Shown one piece after another: positions 13,801 through 26,573 of a stretch of DNA of 64,000 nt. The stretch is taken from contig OY718807.1 in assembly GCA_963070105.1 (NCBI GenBank), forward strand, positions 3,879,001-3,943,000, given 5' to 3'. Position 1 is the first letter of the stretch. Each line of letters opens with the position of its first letter. This stretch comes from Litomosoides sigmodontis. Lineage: Eukaryota; Nematoda; Chromadorea; Rhabditida; Onchocercidae. The notes beneath the pieces were generated by a model, which worked only from the letters and a program-made list of their open reading frames with translations, did not search any database and was not told the DNA's origin. The position numbers and the translations under genes were made by a program.

Positions 13801-16800
13801 ACAGTGTCGTATCCGACCTCACTTTGATGGGAAAAAATATGAGGAATCTTGGAAATGTTTCGTCTTCACTAATGACATGTTTCCTACGCTTGAATATCCG
13901 GTAAATGAAGTGTTTCGTAATATACATATTCTGTTTCAAGGAATTTTTTGGGGAAGTATCAACAATATTTTGATGAAAGATTTTAATTATGCTTTATATT
14001 TACTATGAAAGTATTACGAGGGTGCAGCTAGAGCGTTTGTTGAAATGATCAGTAGCTTTGCAAAAATAAACAATCTTTCAGTTTTTCAGAACATAGAGTT
14101 GATGAAGGAGAGCTTTACGCAGGTGAAGGGAGCAAACATAAATGAAACAGTTGCAAATTTCGGCGTGCGCAAGAATGAAGCAGTTAAACTTTCGTATGTT
14201 TTATTCATAAAGTTAATTTACACTAGAACAAGAGAGCTGCGGGAAGAGTGTAGTTCAGCGAGATTAAAAGCAGAGTGATCGGATATTAGTTGGAAATATC
14301 AACATACTGATTATTGAACATAACTATAAAGATTGTTGCTTATCGAAATTATAATTACTGTTCAGAATTTTCAGGTTTCAAATTGCATTTATTGAGAAAT
14401 GTTACACATACATTACATATCATTTGAAGAAGCCTACTTTTCCGTTATCAGAAAGTCTTCTTATAGTGGGTAATAAATCAGCGGGCAAAACTACTATTCT
14501 GCATTTGCTTGCAGAAAAACTACTGCACTCCCACTTTGCTGTTTATAGTGAATGTCTGTATTGCTCTGAGTGGAATGGTGAGTACTTGCTGAAATGTTCC
14601 TAAATTTAGATTTTTTATTGGTTTTTAATGTAAAAGATATTAATACAATTATTATCTATTTCGTGGCTGCTGGATTTCCATTTTACACTCAGCATAGTTT
14701 GTTTGATTAGGTGAAGAAATCTCGAATAATTTTTGCCGAATTGCAGTAGTGAAAGCTAATTTTGCTGTATTTGTTTTAATGGTTTAACTTAGGTGTTACC
14801 TAGAACGGATATTATTTTTCAGAACAATTTGCTGCTTTATATACGGCCAATTTCTAGGAAAATCAGTTGAAAAATTTCAAGATGTACTGAAAGCTGCGAC
14901 CATGCGTCTAAGACGGCGTTATCCCTCAGTTCTTTTCTTGGATAACTTGGATGTTTTGTTTTATCGTCAAGATGAGGATGTGAGAAATGTTCGCGTAGAA
15001 AAATGCGCTGAGTGTAAGTTTCTGTAGTCCTGTACCCGCTCAGTTAATGTTAGTTAACTTATTCTTGTACTTCATTGTTGATAGAAACCAATAAACCAGC
15101 CTAACTCTTCTTGTTTCTTAAAGTGCTCCGAAATCTGACTACTGAAAATGATTTCCTGATTGTTGCAACGGCGCGCACAAAATATGAAGTTGTTGAATTG
15201 TTCTCGCTGAATACCGGCGAGCGATTTTTTGGTCACGTTGAAGGCATCACCGAACTTAGTCCGGTAAGTTAGCAACTCACATGTGTAATCATAATTAAAA
15301 TGAAAACTTCTGCGGCACTTTATATTTGCACGCCTATAATTCCATGTCGTAATAGTTTTTATTCATCTAAGGACCATTTAAATATCATTGAAAAAGTAAT
15401 TCATCATATTTTTCATCATCACTCTAGTAACATTATACAGTAAAAAACATTAAAAACTCGTTTTGAACATTGAATTTGATAATAAAATTCTACCGTTGTC
15501 TCATTGGTATTAGATCAAGACATTGCTAAACAACTTTACTATTGACTAATTCTACCTTGTTTCACACGTAGCTCATTGTTCATGAAAAAATTACTACAGC
15601 AATTTTTGCTACAAAATTGCTACAATCTAAATGGTTTTTCGATTTAAAACCATTAATATCTAATGGAAGTTTCCGGATGAGCTGGTACCGTTTATTTAGG
15701 TCACAGGATTCCTGTGTTTCTTATTTCCAAAAAACAAAATGAAATTTTAAAATTTAGTTGTCGCTTTCATTCCGTTCTTCTCAATAGGTGGTTTCCTCGA
15801 AACTTCAACATCCTACTCTTCGTGTCTCCAATTAGCTAGTATTCTAGAAGAAAAAAATTTGCATCTCAAAACATTGTGTGGAAGTAATTTATTGAAAACT
15901 TTTATTTCCTTAAAGTTACAACAAACAATCAGTGACGAACGGTTTTGAGCAACTACCAAATGTTCCGTCACTGTGGTACCGTTTGGCATAACCACTGTCC
16001 TTGTATACTAGCTGAATGACTAGGTTCACTGTTTTCCGACGCATCCACGATGATTTGTTACAGATAATTATCCAATAACGACCCGGCGTTATGCATTCTA
16101 TTGAATCCGCTTCAGGTACTAATCTCGCGCTCAGTCTGAGCCATGGATAAACCATTTCAAGCTTGTCAGTGTCGATGTCTTTCTCTGTTGTCATGCCTCT
16201 TATCCCTCCGTTTGGTGATATGATTTGGTGTGAAGGCTGAAATTTAAATCTTTTTAATGTTTATTTGCCAAATTCTTAATTTTATGAATTAGATGAACTG
16301 CTGCATCAAGTTTGATCATAGTAAATTGAATCTGTTAATGAGCTACAGTATAAATAATATTTCTCAAAATTCCATCCGTTATGAAATTTGCTTTAAAAGG
16401 TCTTTTTATTGGTAGTTTTCGTACTAGCACTGCGATGGCGCTCTCTTTCCAAGACTCAAACACATTTTCATCATTACTTCGTAAAAAATTCCGAAATTGA
16501 TATCACTATCCGTAGTAAAATACCACTGTAATCTGTCTCCTTTCTCTTTCACGTCCACATAAATTTGACGTTGCTTTCCTGGTGAAATTATGATGGTTTC
16601 CAAATTGCTTGGTGACTCAAGGCTTCTCGAACCAACATATGGTTCTTGTGCTGGTTGACATTGAATTTCCTGCATAAGTTTAGTCTGGTTTTGCACCATC
16701 AAATTTTACTAACATCTAAGGAATTTGTCTGACTTAAACAAAAGAATTAAATCACCAGTCTTTCTAACATATAGCATTTATCATAGCATTTATCATAACA

Positions 16801-19800
16801 GATTCAATTTTTGCAAGAGAATGCTGAAAAAACTACCTTAATTCATTTACATTAAATTCTAAATTTCCACATATATGAGAAGTTTGATAATGGTGATTTA
16901 TATTTTTCCGTGATTTGCAAAGTTTTTGGAAGCTTTCTGTTATAATAAGTCACCTCATTTTTGCCTCCTAAAGTTACGGGAATATCTTCAATTTTAATAT
17001 CTTTCAATAAATTAGATAAGAAATTTTCGTTGTGTAGTCGAAAACGTTCTATGAAGCTATCAGGCATCATTGTTCGTGCTATTTTATAAGGTACGTGAAT
17101 CCACTTCGAAGTATTTACCATTTCCACCGGGCTTACCTGAAATGATTTATAGTGAACTTGCACTTAATTAAATATGATTGTATTGCGACATTTTTCTAAT
17201 AGTTAGAATCTAGAAAAATTTTTCGAGAATATGCCAAGTTTTTTGGAAGCAATATTCATGAAATTTTTAAACTAACTAGTTCAGGATAATTATCGAAATG
17301 AAACAGCTGAGAGAAATAAGCTAAATTGCCATTCGTAGCGAAAACCATAGTGAACGGATTAATTTCATAGCCATTCAGATCAATAATATGTCTTAAACCA
17401 CTTAGTCGACCAGTTTTCTCTTCCTGGAATCTCGAAAAAATTAAAAAAAAATCGATCTATAAACTCCTTTTTGTTGTGTTATGGTTGGTGACTGAGAAAT
17501 AGCTAAAGATTCTGAAGAAGCTGAAGTTTCAATTTTCAGGTCTTAAAACAGGAAAATATGTAGGCAATTCAGCCAAAATGTTTGCTTGTCACATGAAGAT
17601 TCTTAAGATTATGATCTAAGTTATTTGTTCACTTGCTGATTGACTCTTTTGAGCATATGTTCGAACTGACGAAATTGCAAGCGTATAGATTCTGAGCTGC
17701 GCAGTGTATGAGCCATGGCCTGTAAGCAATTCTTTATCTCCTCGTCCTGTTTATCTTAATTTTCCAAAGTTAGTAACTTGAAAAATTCAATAAATTAAAT
17801 TGCCATAGCTCTTTCAGTAAAATAGAGTTGCTTGCTAGCCGATAGATTGTAGAAGGTAAATATTGCTTCTAAATGATGAAAGAATATCATTCGCTTCGTG
17901 CTTTTAACAAATGTAACGTATTTAAAAAGAAGCATTACCTCAACATTAACTGTTTTATATTCGACGTACCATAACAACCTATTCTGATTATCTGTTACGT
18001 TCAGAATACTTCCCATCGGAAACAATTTCAGAGAGAAAATGGGATTTTCTGGGAATGGAAGATCTGGCAAATTATCCTGCAACGATTTATCTTAGTGAAC
18101 ATTTAGTTTTTGCTACTTCTAGCAAAGATTTTGGAAAATTATAAATTAAATTTAAACAAACCAAATTAAATGCTTTTCGAATGCGCAAATGATTGTTGAG
18201 GGTTTTAGCAGCAGCAACCACAACATCCTTCTTTTTTTTCAGTACTCTTTCATAAGCTAATACGAAGCGATAAATATTGAAGTCATTGTCAAACTAAAAA
18301 CAAAATTTTAGGTTATAGTTACAAATTTTAGGTATTAGTGTGGGAAATTAATAATGCATAGTGACATTGATTTTTTTGAGAAAAGTGAAAATTAGACAAA
18401 AGAGGTGGAATGTTGCGAAATGAGTTTGTTTTAGAACTTGAGAATAAATAACCAAGGGAGTAATTACTCGCTTGGTCACTTATTCTCCTTGCAGTTAAAA
18501 GCATCATCTTTTAATTGACACTATAGAAGATAACGCATTGCTTACATTGGGATGTACTGGGTGGTTAATTTTTAAACGAACTTCATCTACCAGTCGTTTA
18601 GATTCAGCACTCAATGGTTCCCCGAAATTTGTGCTTACACTTTTCGTCATCCTGAAGTGAAGTTTTTGGTTTTGGTTGATGTGATATATCAGTAAATCAT
18701 TGGCTGTATGACACATGCGAAAGAAAAGGAATTGACTTTGATTGTCGCAAGTGACGTACGATATCATTGATTATTAGAGAAAAGCATAAACTCATTTCCT
18801 TAGTTACATTCTTATGGGAAGGAAATGTAAAATGGCATTTCAGTGTAAGATTTCGAGTTTTTAGACACTTCGGAGTATCGGGCGTCAATAGTTTATGTCG
18901 TAGTGAGTATAGGACACATGAAATCTGAAATGAAAAGAGTTATTAGGCTGTTATTAAATGCTTATTTAATGAGCGGTACTGTAGCGCACTATGTCTCTTA
19001 AAGCAAAAGGTAAAGCTCCGTTTTGCGTGAGTGGAGTGGATCTCTGCAAGGAAAGAATGAACTGAGGGGACGTTATTGTTGTTTGTTAGGGGAAAAAATG
19101 GTAATGCAAATGAAGATACATGTTCTGAAATTAGAATAAAAAACGATTGTAGAAGAGATAAGAGAGGCTGGTTTTACTGTCGATGTGAGGGAGGTAGAGA
19201 GGGAGAGAGAGGTATGTTAGTTCGTGATTTTGACGATTGTGAGGTGAGTCTAATGGGTGACATTGCTGTTCCTCCTGCCTTTTCTCTATTTCCACATTAA
19301 GAAAGATGCCGTACCTGATTGTTATATAGCACGATTAAGATGGAGAGAGAGGGAGAAAGAGAGAGAGGTTAGGTAGCATGGAGAGAGAAATGTCATACTC
19401 TGCTAACCTCACTCTCCAACTCACTGAGAAGTGCGTGTCAATTGCGCTGGACAGCTGCGAGGGGTTGGAAGAGAGTGAGGTTGCGAAATGTGTTTGATAA
19501 TGTTGACCTATGAACTCATCCGATGATAGGTGGAAATTGAGCGAGGGACACTTGCATGCATGACCTTGCATAGTTTGCAGTAAAAAAAACCCATGCGTGC
19601 TCTGTGTCTGACTGTCTGTCTGGCGGGATCAATTTTTTGTAAAGTGGGAACGTTAGCATAAAATGAAATGAATTTTAATTCAGATAAAGATTAGCAAATT
19701 TTCTTTTGTTACCTCTAAATGTATGTTAGTATAAGACTTACTCCGAAGTAGCTCTTGTCACATTCATTCCTCTCTTGCCACTCTCTTCACGTCAAATGAG

Positions 19801-22800
19801 CTTTTTGATTAGCTCTTTCAGTGTTAATGGCAGTAAAAAAAGATGCAGGGAGGTGAGATGAGTTTCGAATGGATTGATGTCTAATGTATAGGTGATTGAT
19901 ATAGGAATAGAAAATTGTAAAGATGCGCTATCAAATCAAATAGGTTACCAACTGCATTTTCGTCGCAGTGTCAATAAAGTCTGAACATAGTTGTTTGATA
20001 TCGTGGTAACTGAACAAATGATGAATTTACCAGTTCTTTTGGTTTGTCGACGCATACCTGCCGCCGCACATCCGTCACGACTTCCTATTCCATGGTTTTT
20101 GTGCCACTCCGAATTTACTCGGAGGATCGAGGAATTAAATGCAGCGCTCTTTTTTTGTTTTCAAACTGTTTCAGTTGTGTGATTGTGACGCATGCAATCT
20201 TTCATCATTCCTTACATGCTCTACTGGAGGGAGAAAATTGAGTACTATCTGAATAATCATTGAGGAAGAGGAGGTGTGCTGAAGAAGTTCATACCATTTT
20301 TGCGAAATGAAGATTGAGGAAACACTGATACAGTGATGGAATTTTGAAAAAGTGATGCTATATTTGTTTTGATTTAATCGTTCTTTGTTTTGTCCAGTTC
20401 TTTCGAAACTGTCTAAGTCACTTTTTTTCAAGTGCAGGAGGGAGGATGAAATTAAATGGAATTCAGAAAGAATTACGCACACGGCTTCTCCAACAACATA
20501 AGCTATGAATACTGAGAAGTATCAAATAGCAGCAGAGACAATGCATATGGAATGATATTCAGCAATATCCAGAAATCCTTTAGTGTAATACCATCACAGA
20601 TATCAGAAATACTAGGATGGATGGAGAAGAGTGTAGAAAGCTGACATGCTGGTACACGTTTGCAGTGTCTTTGAAGAATTACTTATTGCGCATCTGGGCA
20701 TTTCTCGTGAAAAATCCAATTTACTACGCAAATGAGAGCTTTGAAGGAATTTTTTTTGATAAAATTGATAAAATGCTTGACATTGATAAAATGTTACAGC
20801 AGGAGGATTGCTTTTTTTTTTACTAATGAGCATTTGGGGAGGATAAAAGGGAATTATTGCTTAGAGATTGCGCTATCTAGAAACTGCTATCTGGCAAGAT
20901 TTGCTAAACAGTACAATCTAACCATGAAATTCGTTATTAACAAACTGGGAAAAGCTTTCATGAGTTGAATGAGTTGAGTAATATTTTTGAGAAAGCTTAT
21001 TTGCAGTTTCTGTAGAATTTCATGTTAGTGAATGGTTTGTTTAAACAAACGTTACATGATACTTTATGGCGAGTTTACCTTGAATCAATGATGTTGTTAA
21101 TTCGAAAACATGAAAATTGTTTTCTAGATTGTAAATTTTCATATGGGATTGATACCAATTTTGAAATTTCCGATTTTGAGGCTGAACGAGGAGAATGCTT
21201 GGAGAAATTCTGCAATGAAAAAATAGAACCATGCAGTTTACAACGTGCCGTTGAAGCAACGGGAAAATGCACTATTAGTGATTTGAAGAGATTAGCTCAG
21301 CGAATTCTACTAGAATCAAGGGTGAGAGGTATAATTTTTTATTTTATATCGGAATAAAAAAACCAAATGTTAACGTTAAATAGTAAAATGGAGTAAAGTT
21401 TATAGACGCGTATGACTGAAATTAGCTGAAAAAATTCTGGGATTTGAAAAAGATTCCTCAGATTATAATTTTTGAACCAAAAAAAATATGAAAGTTTTCG
21501 GATCTACAATGAGGATTTTCCGTCAATTCCATAGAATTTTTTTGTATTATAGGGCATGAAAAAATTGAGGAAGATGGTGTGGAACAAGCACTTACGGAAT
21601 TCCGACCAAATGCAGTACCTGTTGAACAACTGAAACCAGTGGACATTGTTAAACTGCAATGGGAGGATGTCGGAGGATTGAGTGCCGTGAAACAAATTCT
21701 CACTGAAGTTTTCATTTGGCCTACAAAAGTAAGAAAAACAAATTTGCCTTCATTTTTGTTTAATCATTTCCTCTAGCTTGGAAAATGTGACTCAACAGTT
21801 ATCGGAGCTAGAAAGGGGTGTTTATTCCCACCTGACTTATTATTTTATAAAGGCGGTCATAATAATGCAATTCACAGTTGATGAAATTATTGTGCGCAAT
21901 ATCAGTGAACTAATAACGTCATATTTGTTCCATCTGATTGTACTTTTCTTAAGTATCCATTATTGTACCGGAATATTTCTGTTCGTCTTGGTCGCGGGGT
22001 ATTGTTGTATGGACCGAGCGGATGTGGAAAAACGCTTATTTGCAAGACTTTAGCAGCACAGTGGAATTTCAACTTCATATCGGTCAAAGTAGATTATTTA
22101 TACTGTTGAGATAAATTGAAAACAAATAACTTAATTACCAAGTAAGAAAAAAAGATTATCTTCTCAATCCAATCATATTTTTTCATAGTGGCAATGAATT
22201 AATGAATTTAAAACTTTTTATTTCGGTATTTTGAAGTGAAAATAAATGCCTTCAGGGGCCAGAATTGTTGTCAAAATTCATTGGTGAGAGTGAGGAAAAT
22301 GTCCGAAAAATTTTTGAATGGTAAGTTTATTATTAGAATAACATGTATAACAAATTGACTTTAGAAAGCCGAAGAAGCTATTTTATGATATTCCTTTGGA
22401 AGTATCACTTTTCTGCAATTTTAAAATATGGAAATATTTATGAAGTGAAATACTATCGAATAGAACTGTGTTTGGTAAACATAGACATATGTGTATGTAG
22501 AATACCTATAATTTTGAATAGGTAGTACATAAAAGTGGTAGGGTTTTGTTACGATTTCCTTTCATCCTTTATTCATGTCGCAATTTTAGTGCTCGTGTTA
22601 GAAGTCCTTGCTTGATATTTTTTGACGAGTTTGATTCACTTGGCCCAAAGCGTGGTGAGAGTGGCACAGGGGTAACGGACCGTGTGGTGAATCAATTGCT
22701 GACAGAACTTGATGGGGTTGAAGGACTAGATGGTATATTTTTTTAGCTGTTCTAAAATATATTTGCTTCTGCTATTTGCTTTTATGTGTAAGTTGTAAAT

Positions 22801-23801
22801 TCTATCAGTTCGTAACAAATTCATGGTATCCAACCTCTATTATCCATAACTGCATGTAAAAGTATTATTTCATAAGTTCTTACAGATGTTTATGTTATTG
22901 CGGCTACAAATCGAATTGATTTGATTGATAGCTCCTTATTACGACCAGGACGTTTCGATTATATTGTTAAATGTGATTTGCCCACTAAGGTTTGCTTTTT
23001 CATTATAGATTTTCATTGAGTATAAACTGTCGAATCTTCACTTGAATTTGCTTTTTATGACAGAGAGTTGTAGGGTGGATTATTTAGCTACTACATAGCT
23101 TTTGATCTACTTTATTTTGTTACTTTTCATTAACAGTTCCGACTGAGCATTTCTCTTTAAGTGATGTAAACGAATAGAGGCTCTTCAAAAAACATAATCT
23201 TATGCAGCGCACTGAGGATAGCTAAATACTGTCAACCAATTTTTTCTGAAAAGCAGAAATACTGCTACTGAAAAGTGAAATTGTATTATATCACATTTTA
23301 TATGAAAAAGAATTAACTTATGTTTTTTATTTAGGAGGAGCGAAAATCTATTTTAGAGGTACTTTGTCGGGGTACAAATTTGAAAAATGATGATTTTGAA
23401 GTGATAGTAAGAGCAACAGATGGTTGGACGGGTGCTGATCTAAAAGGCTTGGTAACAAATGCTCAACTGGTAGCCCAAAAGCGAATGAGCGGAGTATTCA
23501 GTGAAAGTAAGTGAATTTCTTGAATCTACAAAATTTGACTGGATTGTAATGTTTTGCCTTATAGAAGAAAAATTTTTAATGATTTTATTGAAAGTTTCTA
23601 TGTTTCTGAAGCAAAGCCTTTTAAAAATTATTTTTATGAAATTGGTTTATAGATGTCGATGTTGAAAATACAAAATATGCACTGGATCAAGACGATCTCT
23701 TGATCGCAGTAAAAGAATCACAACCAAACAAAAATAGGAGCTCTTCCAGTTCAGATAAGAAACTTCGCATATCGCCTGGACTATTCACCACTTTAGCCTA
23801 G
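10837..23801 (+). CDS. prx-1: PEX1 peroxisomal AAA+ ATPase
   Basis: With PEX6, this ATPase extracts and recycles the import receptor PEX5 at the peroxisome membrane. Exons are 10837-10938, 11437-11604, 11697-11780, 11976-12090, 12494-12817, 12993-13123, 13403-13537, 13613-13727, 13788-13900, 14090-14193, 14375-14577, 14858-15013, 15124-15263, 21016-21328, 21553-21728, 21954-22088, 22256-22320, 22590-22732, 22886-22989, 23335-23506 and 23653-23801. This is 3147 nt, about 1048 aa, and all junctions are in phase. The N-terminal part matches the PEX1 N-domain ([28 protein letters not shown]-type [13 protein letters not shown]). D1 has Walker A GNKSAGKT (about 496-503) and Walker [10 protein letters not shown]2 has Walker A GPSGCGKT (about 813-820), [13 protein letters not shown], Walker B LIFFDEFD, the PEX1 signature [20 protein letters not shown] and RPGRFD. 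Least certain are the first exon (weak homology) and the first third of exon 21016-21328. The intron 15264-21015 hosts another gene on the other strand. Confidence 0.9.
15888..15893 (-). terminator. Polyadenylation signal AATAAA of the CRAL-TRIO/GOLD gene
   Basis: Read on the minus strand this is AATAAA, about 22 nt past the stop codon at 15916. It predicts a very short 3' UTR, typical of nematode genes. Confidence 0.6.
15916..18650 (-). CDS. SEC14-like CRAL-TRIO + GOLD domain protein, nested in prx-1 intron
   Basis: This is a predicted cytosolic lipid-binding/transfer protein of the SEC14L/CTG type. Exons in coding order are 18650-18546, 18293-18162, 18076-17939, 17719-17633, 17423-17277, 17136-16954, 16669-16478 and 16236-15916. 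They total 1305 nt, 434 aa, with every junction in phase. The N-terminal 80 or so residues form the helical CRAL-TRIO N-domain ([20 protein letters not shown]). The lipid-binding core follows (REF-type helix [31 protein letters not shown], then [33 protein letters not shown]). The C-terminal 170 residues match the GOLD beta-sandwich ([40 protein letters not shown]). An acceptor (cttcag) ends one base before the ATG, so the mRNA is probably trans-spliced. The gene lies wholly inside a prx-1 intron on the opposite strand. I do not assign a specific orthologue among the nematode ctg-type genes. Confidence 0.91.
16771..16794. repeat. 12-bp tandem duplication in an intron
   Basis: The unit atagcatttatc occurs twice head to tail in the sixth intron of the nested CRAL-TRIO/GOLD gene. 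Confidence 0.85.
18651..21015. other. Non-coding: 5' flank of the nested gene and rest of the prx-1 intron
   Basis: This stretch should contain the promoter of the minus-strand nested gene. It has GA/AG-rich segments around 19180-19210, 19340-19390 and 19430-19490. Open frames near 18700-18890 and 20617-20968 lack recognisable homology, and I do not call them genes. Confidence 0.5.
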
Positions 23802-24526
23802 TTGCTGATTTATTGTGAAGTTAAATCACTCGTATGTTAATGGAAATATATCTATCTCATTTTTTCACTGATTTTCACCAGAATGTTTTTCGCATATTTT
23901 TGTCATTGACAAGTTTATATATTCACTGACAAATTAATCGCGCAAATATTTTTTGACATTTAATATGTGTAGAAGGTTTTTTGCATTGTTACCATATCAC
24001 ACATTTCACTTAATTTTTTCACTTCACTTCCAGAAATTTTAGTTTGTTATCATTTTTACCTTATGCTTTCCTTGGCTTCCTCATTGAGTATATTTTCTGT
24101 TAAGTTACGAAACGGTACACTTTAAAAAGTTGATGTAATTATCATCATCGGTGAATGCTCATTAAATTTTTTCTTTGCATTATAAACATTTATTAAGGTA
24201 TTAAAGAGTATGTATTAAGCACTTGTTTTATGGTCCATGAAAAATATGGTTCTTTGGGTTCTGGTTGTAATGAATTTTTGAAATTACAGTCACCCACTTA
24301 TTCTACTTATTAATCAGATTTCCGACGCAGTAGTAATTACAATTGTATCATGTCAGTATAAAGATGTAAATACCGTTATTTGTTGGACCCACGCAGTTCA
24401 AGTTCATGTAAAATTTACATGCATTTTATTGATATATTAGTTGTTTTTGCATGAATGATATATTACAAGAATAATTTATGGCCAGTTCGACTTTCTTAAT
24501 TGAAGGTGTCGCTAAAAAAAGATTAA
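23802..24526. other. Intergenic region between prx-1 and the EMC4 gene
   Basis: AT-rich 725-nt spacer between two same-strand genes, with no coding exon seen. It must hold the prx-1 3' UTR and the start of the EMC4 transcript. No clear acceptor lies directly before the EMC4 ATG, unlike several other genes here. Confidence 0.6.
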
Positions 24527-25561
24527 ATGTCGTTGGCTAAATGGAAGTTGGACTTAACAAGTGCCGGAACACGTGGGGGGAGTCGTGCCGTGGATTCTTC
24601 CTTAAATCCACCTGGTTATTCGCAAACTGGAACTACTGTTCAGCAGGTTTTTCATCCTCTTTTTTGAAAACCTTTTCGTTTTTTTGACTTTGATTTCTTC
24701 CTACCTTTTTTTGTCTAAAAAATAACACTTCGATGAATAATGGGATCAATTTCATACCAAACATACTGTTCATATAACGAAATATTTAGCAGTTGATGAT
24801 TTTCAGATAGAGCAAACTGGAGACAGTGAGCAAACGTATCATTTGATGAAGAAGCGTGCCTGGGATATGGCATTGCAGCCTATTAAAAGCTTACCGATGA
24901 ATCTTTTCATGATGTACATGTCTGGCAATACAATCAGTATATTTCCTATTATGATGATCGCAATGATGGCTTGGCGTCCTGTTAAAGCACTGATGAGTGT
25001 TAATCTAGCTTTTAAACCTTTGCAGGTTATTTCCTTATTGAGTTCATTTATTATCATTTGCCAGCACTCACTTGTAATATTTTTTTATTGAATAATCGAA
25101 CTGTAATATTCGCATTGTTGTGTTAACTCGAGAAAGCATTTTTATTATAATGAAATCAAGATTCAATTTTTGACGGATGTGGTTTTTGACGAATCGCTTT
25201 AAGCATGGCTGTTTATTATTTATTTACTGCAATATATAAATTTCGTGATTATATGTTGAAATTTTACAAATTGGATACACTAACTGCAAAATTACATTGT
25301 CATTCTTTAAATTCATATGTATTTGACATGTATATATTCTACTATAAGTAATATGAAATGAATTTTTAGGATGAAAATATGGGATCACTTTTGGTGCACA
25401 AATTAGTTTTCGTGCTTGGAAATATGATAGCAATAGCAATGGCCCTGTATAAATTGCACAGTATGGGGTTGTTGCCGAACCATGCATCAGATTGGCTCTA
25501 TTTCCAATTGCCACCTCAACGAATGCAATATTCTTTTGTCTCCGATTCATATATCTCATAA
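24527..25561 (+). CDS. emc-4: EMC4, ER membrane protein complex subunit 4
   Basis: This is a subunit of the EMC, the insertase for tail-anchored and multi-pass ER membrane proteins. It has three exons: 24527-24646, 24807-25025 and 25370-25561, with phase 0 junctions, giving 176 aa against about 183 in mammals. The hydrophilic N-terminus (MSLAKWKLDLTSAGTRGG) leads into the conserved core RAWDMALQPIKSLPMNLFMM, YMSGNTISIFPIMM and MMAWRPVKALM (first hydrophobic helix). The last exon has a second hydrophobic stretch (LVFVLGNMIAIAMALYKL), then the family signature SMGLLPNHASDWL and PPQRMQYS. The first donor is a weak gttttt. The start is the only upstream Met in frame, and the residue count agrees with the family. 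Confidence 0.97.
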
Positions 25562-26548
25562 TTCATTTTCGTTGTTTCTTTATTGTATTTCAATGTTTTT
25601 TCAATCAATTAAAGAATTATTAGCGAAAGTTCTTTTAAAATTTCGTAATTTTGGTGGAAAAGGTCAACAAACTGAACTTTATTTTTAAATCATCTATAAA
25701 AATAATGGCATGATGCGGAGAAGTCAGATAGTCGAGATGTTGTTTGATGACAACAACGAGTTGTTTCACTGTTGTTTCCTGCTCAAACAGGGAAAAAATG
25801 ATTTTAATTTTTTTTTGCTTTAACTTACATCATCCTATTTTTTAATGTGAATTTCTTGCTAGTATTTTGTGGAATTGAACACCTGGAAGTAACTAAGGTG
25901 CATTTGACTGAGAAGTTTTCAGTTGACCGGTATTTTGTACATATCTCGTCAGTGGTGATAAGAAACATATTTGGAATACAATGATAAATGATAGCATTGT
26001 CATATAGGCTTGAAAGAATTACTAAGGTTTTGTTACGGAAACGAAGCACAGTTAGATAGATAGATGCACGTGAAATGTGTTATGATTGGTATTAGGATGT
26101 GACACGGAGAACTGTTGCACAGTTGACAGCAAAGTGAAATTACCGTCCTTTGTGTGTCCCTTTTCGAGGTATAATTAGAAGTTTGTGTGGCGGAAGAGAT
26201 GTTTGAATTGTCTGTAATGTCTTCTGCTACTCCATCAATTGAGTAAGCCTGAAGTGTAGCTTTACTGAATCTAACTAATTTCGCAACGTCAACGTAATCG
26301 TATTGCTTTGTGAATCACCACGGTGTTTTTCAAACATAACACATAGGGTATGTTGTCGATGACGTGAAACGAGATGTTTTATAACGGTGCGTAGAGGGAA
26401 GAGGAATTGCTGTGATATCAGACGATCGATGTAATGTGAATCACTCCACGAATGGCATTATTTGTGCAGGAACATTCAGGCTTCCTACCGAATATAATCT
26501 TGGAATTCTAACTCTTAAACTTTGCTTCTCTGAAAGACTGTATTGAGA

Positions 26549-26573
26549 GGGGGGGGGGGGGGGGGGAGGGGGG
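26549..26573 (+). repeat. Poly-G tract (18 G, A, 6 G)
   Basis: Eighteen consecutive G, one A, then six G, immediately followed by AGTGGAG. This is striking in a genome this AT-rich. It could form a G-quadruplex and is a place where sequencing length errors are likely. Confidence 0.9.

Larger units (their letters stand above)
15264..21015 (+). other. 5.75 kb prx-1 intron between D1 and D2 regions
   Basis: The flanking exons end and begin in phase 0, with gtaagt as donor at 15264 and tctgtag as acceptor ending at 21015. All other prx-1 introns are below about 0.5 kb. The extra length is largely explained by a complete antisense gene at 15916-18650. The remainder (18651-21015) is purine-rich in places (19180-19460, gagaga-type runs) and has no supported exon. 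Because the next exon starts with weakly conserved residues, an additional small prx-1 exon in this interval cannot be excluded. Confidence 0.75.

Noticed and set aside
14194..14374. Reading through 14194-14278 as prx-1 coding
   Set aside because: The frame is open to a stop at 14278, but splicing at 14193 (gtatgt) to 14375 restores the phase needed for the Walker A exon.
18697..18888. Minus-strand open frame just upstream of the nested SEC14-like gene
   Set aside because: It is separated from the start by an acceptor one base before the ATG at 18650. The CRAL-TRIO N-domain is complete without it.
20617..20968. Overlapping open frames in the distal part of the long prx-1 intron
   Set aside because: There is no homology to PEX1 or other families, and splice phase to the next exon (21016) is already satisfied from 15263.
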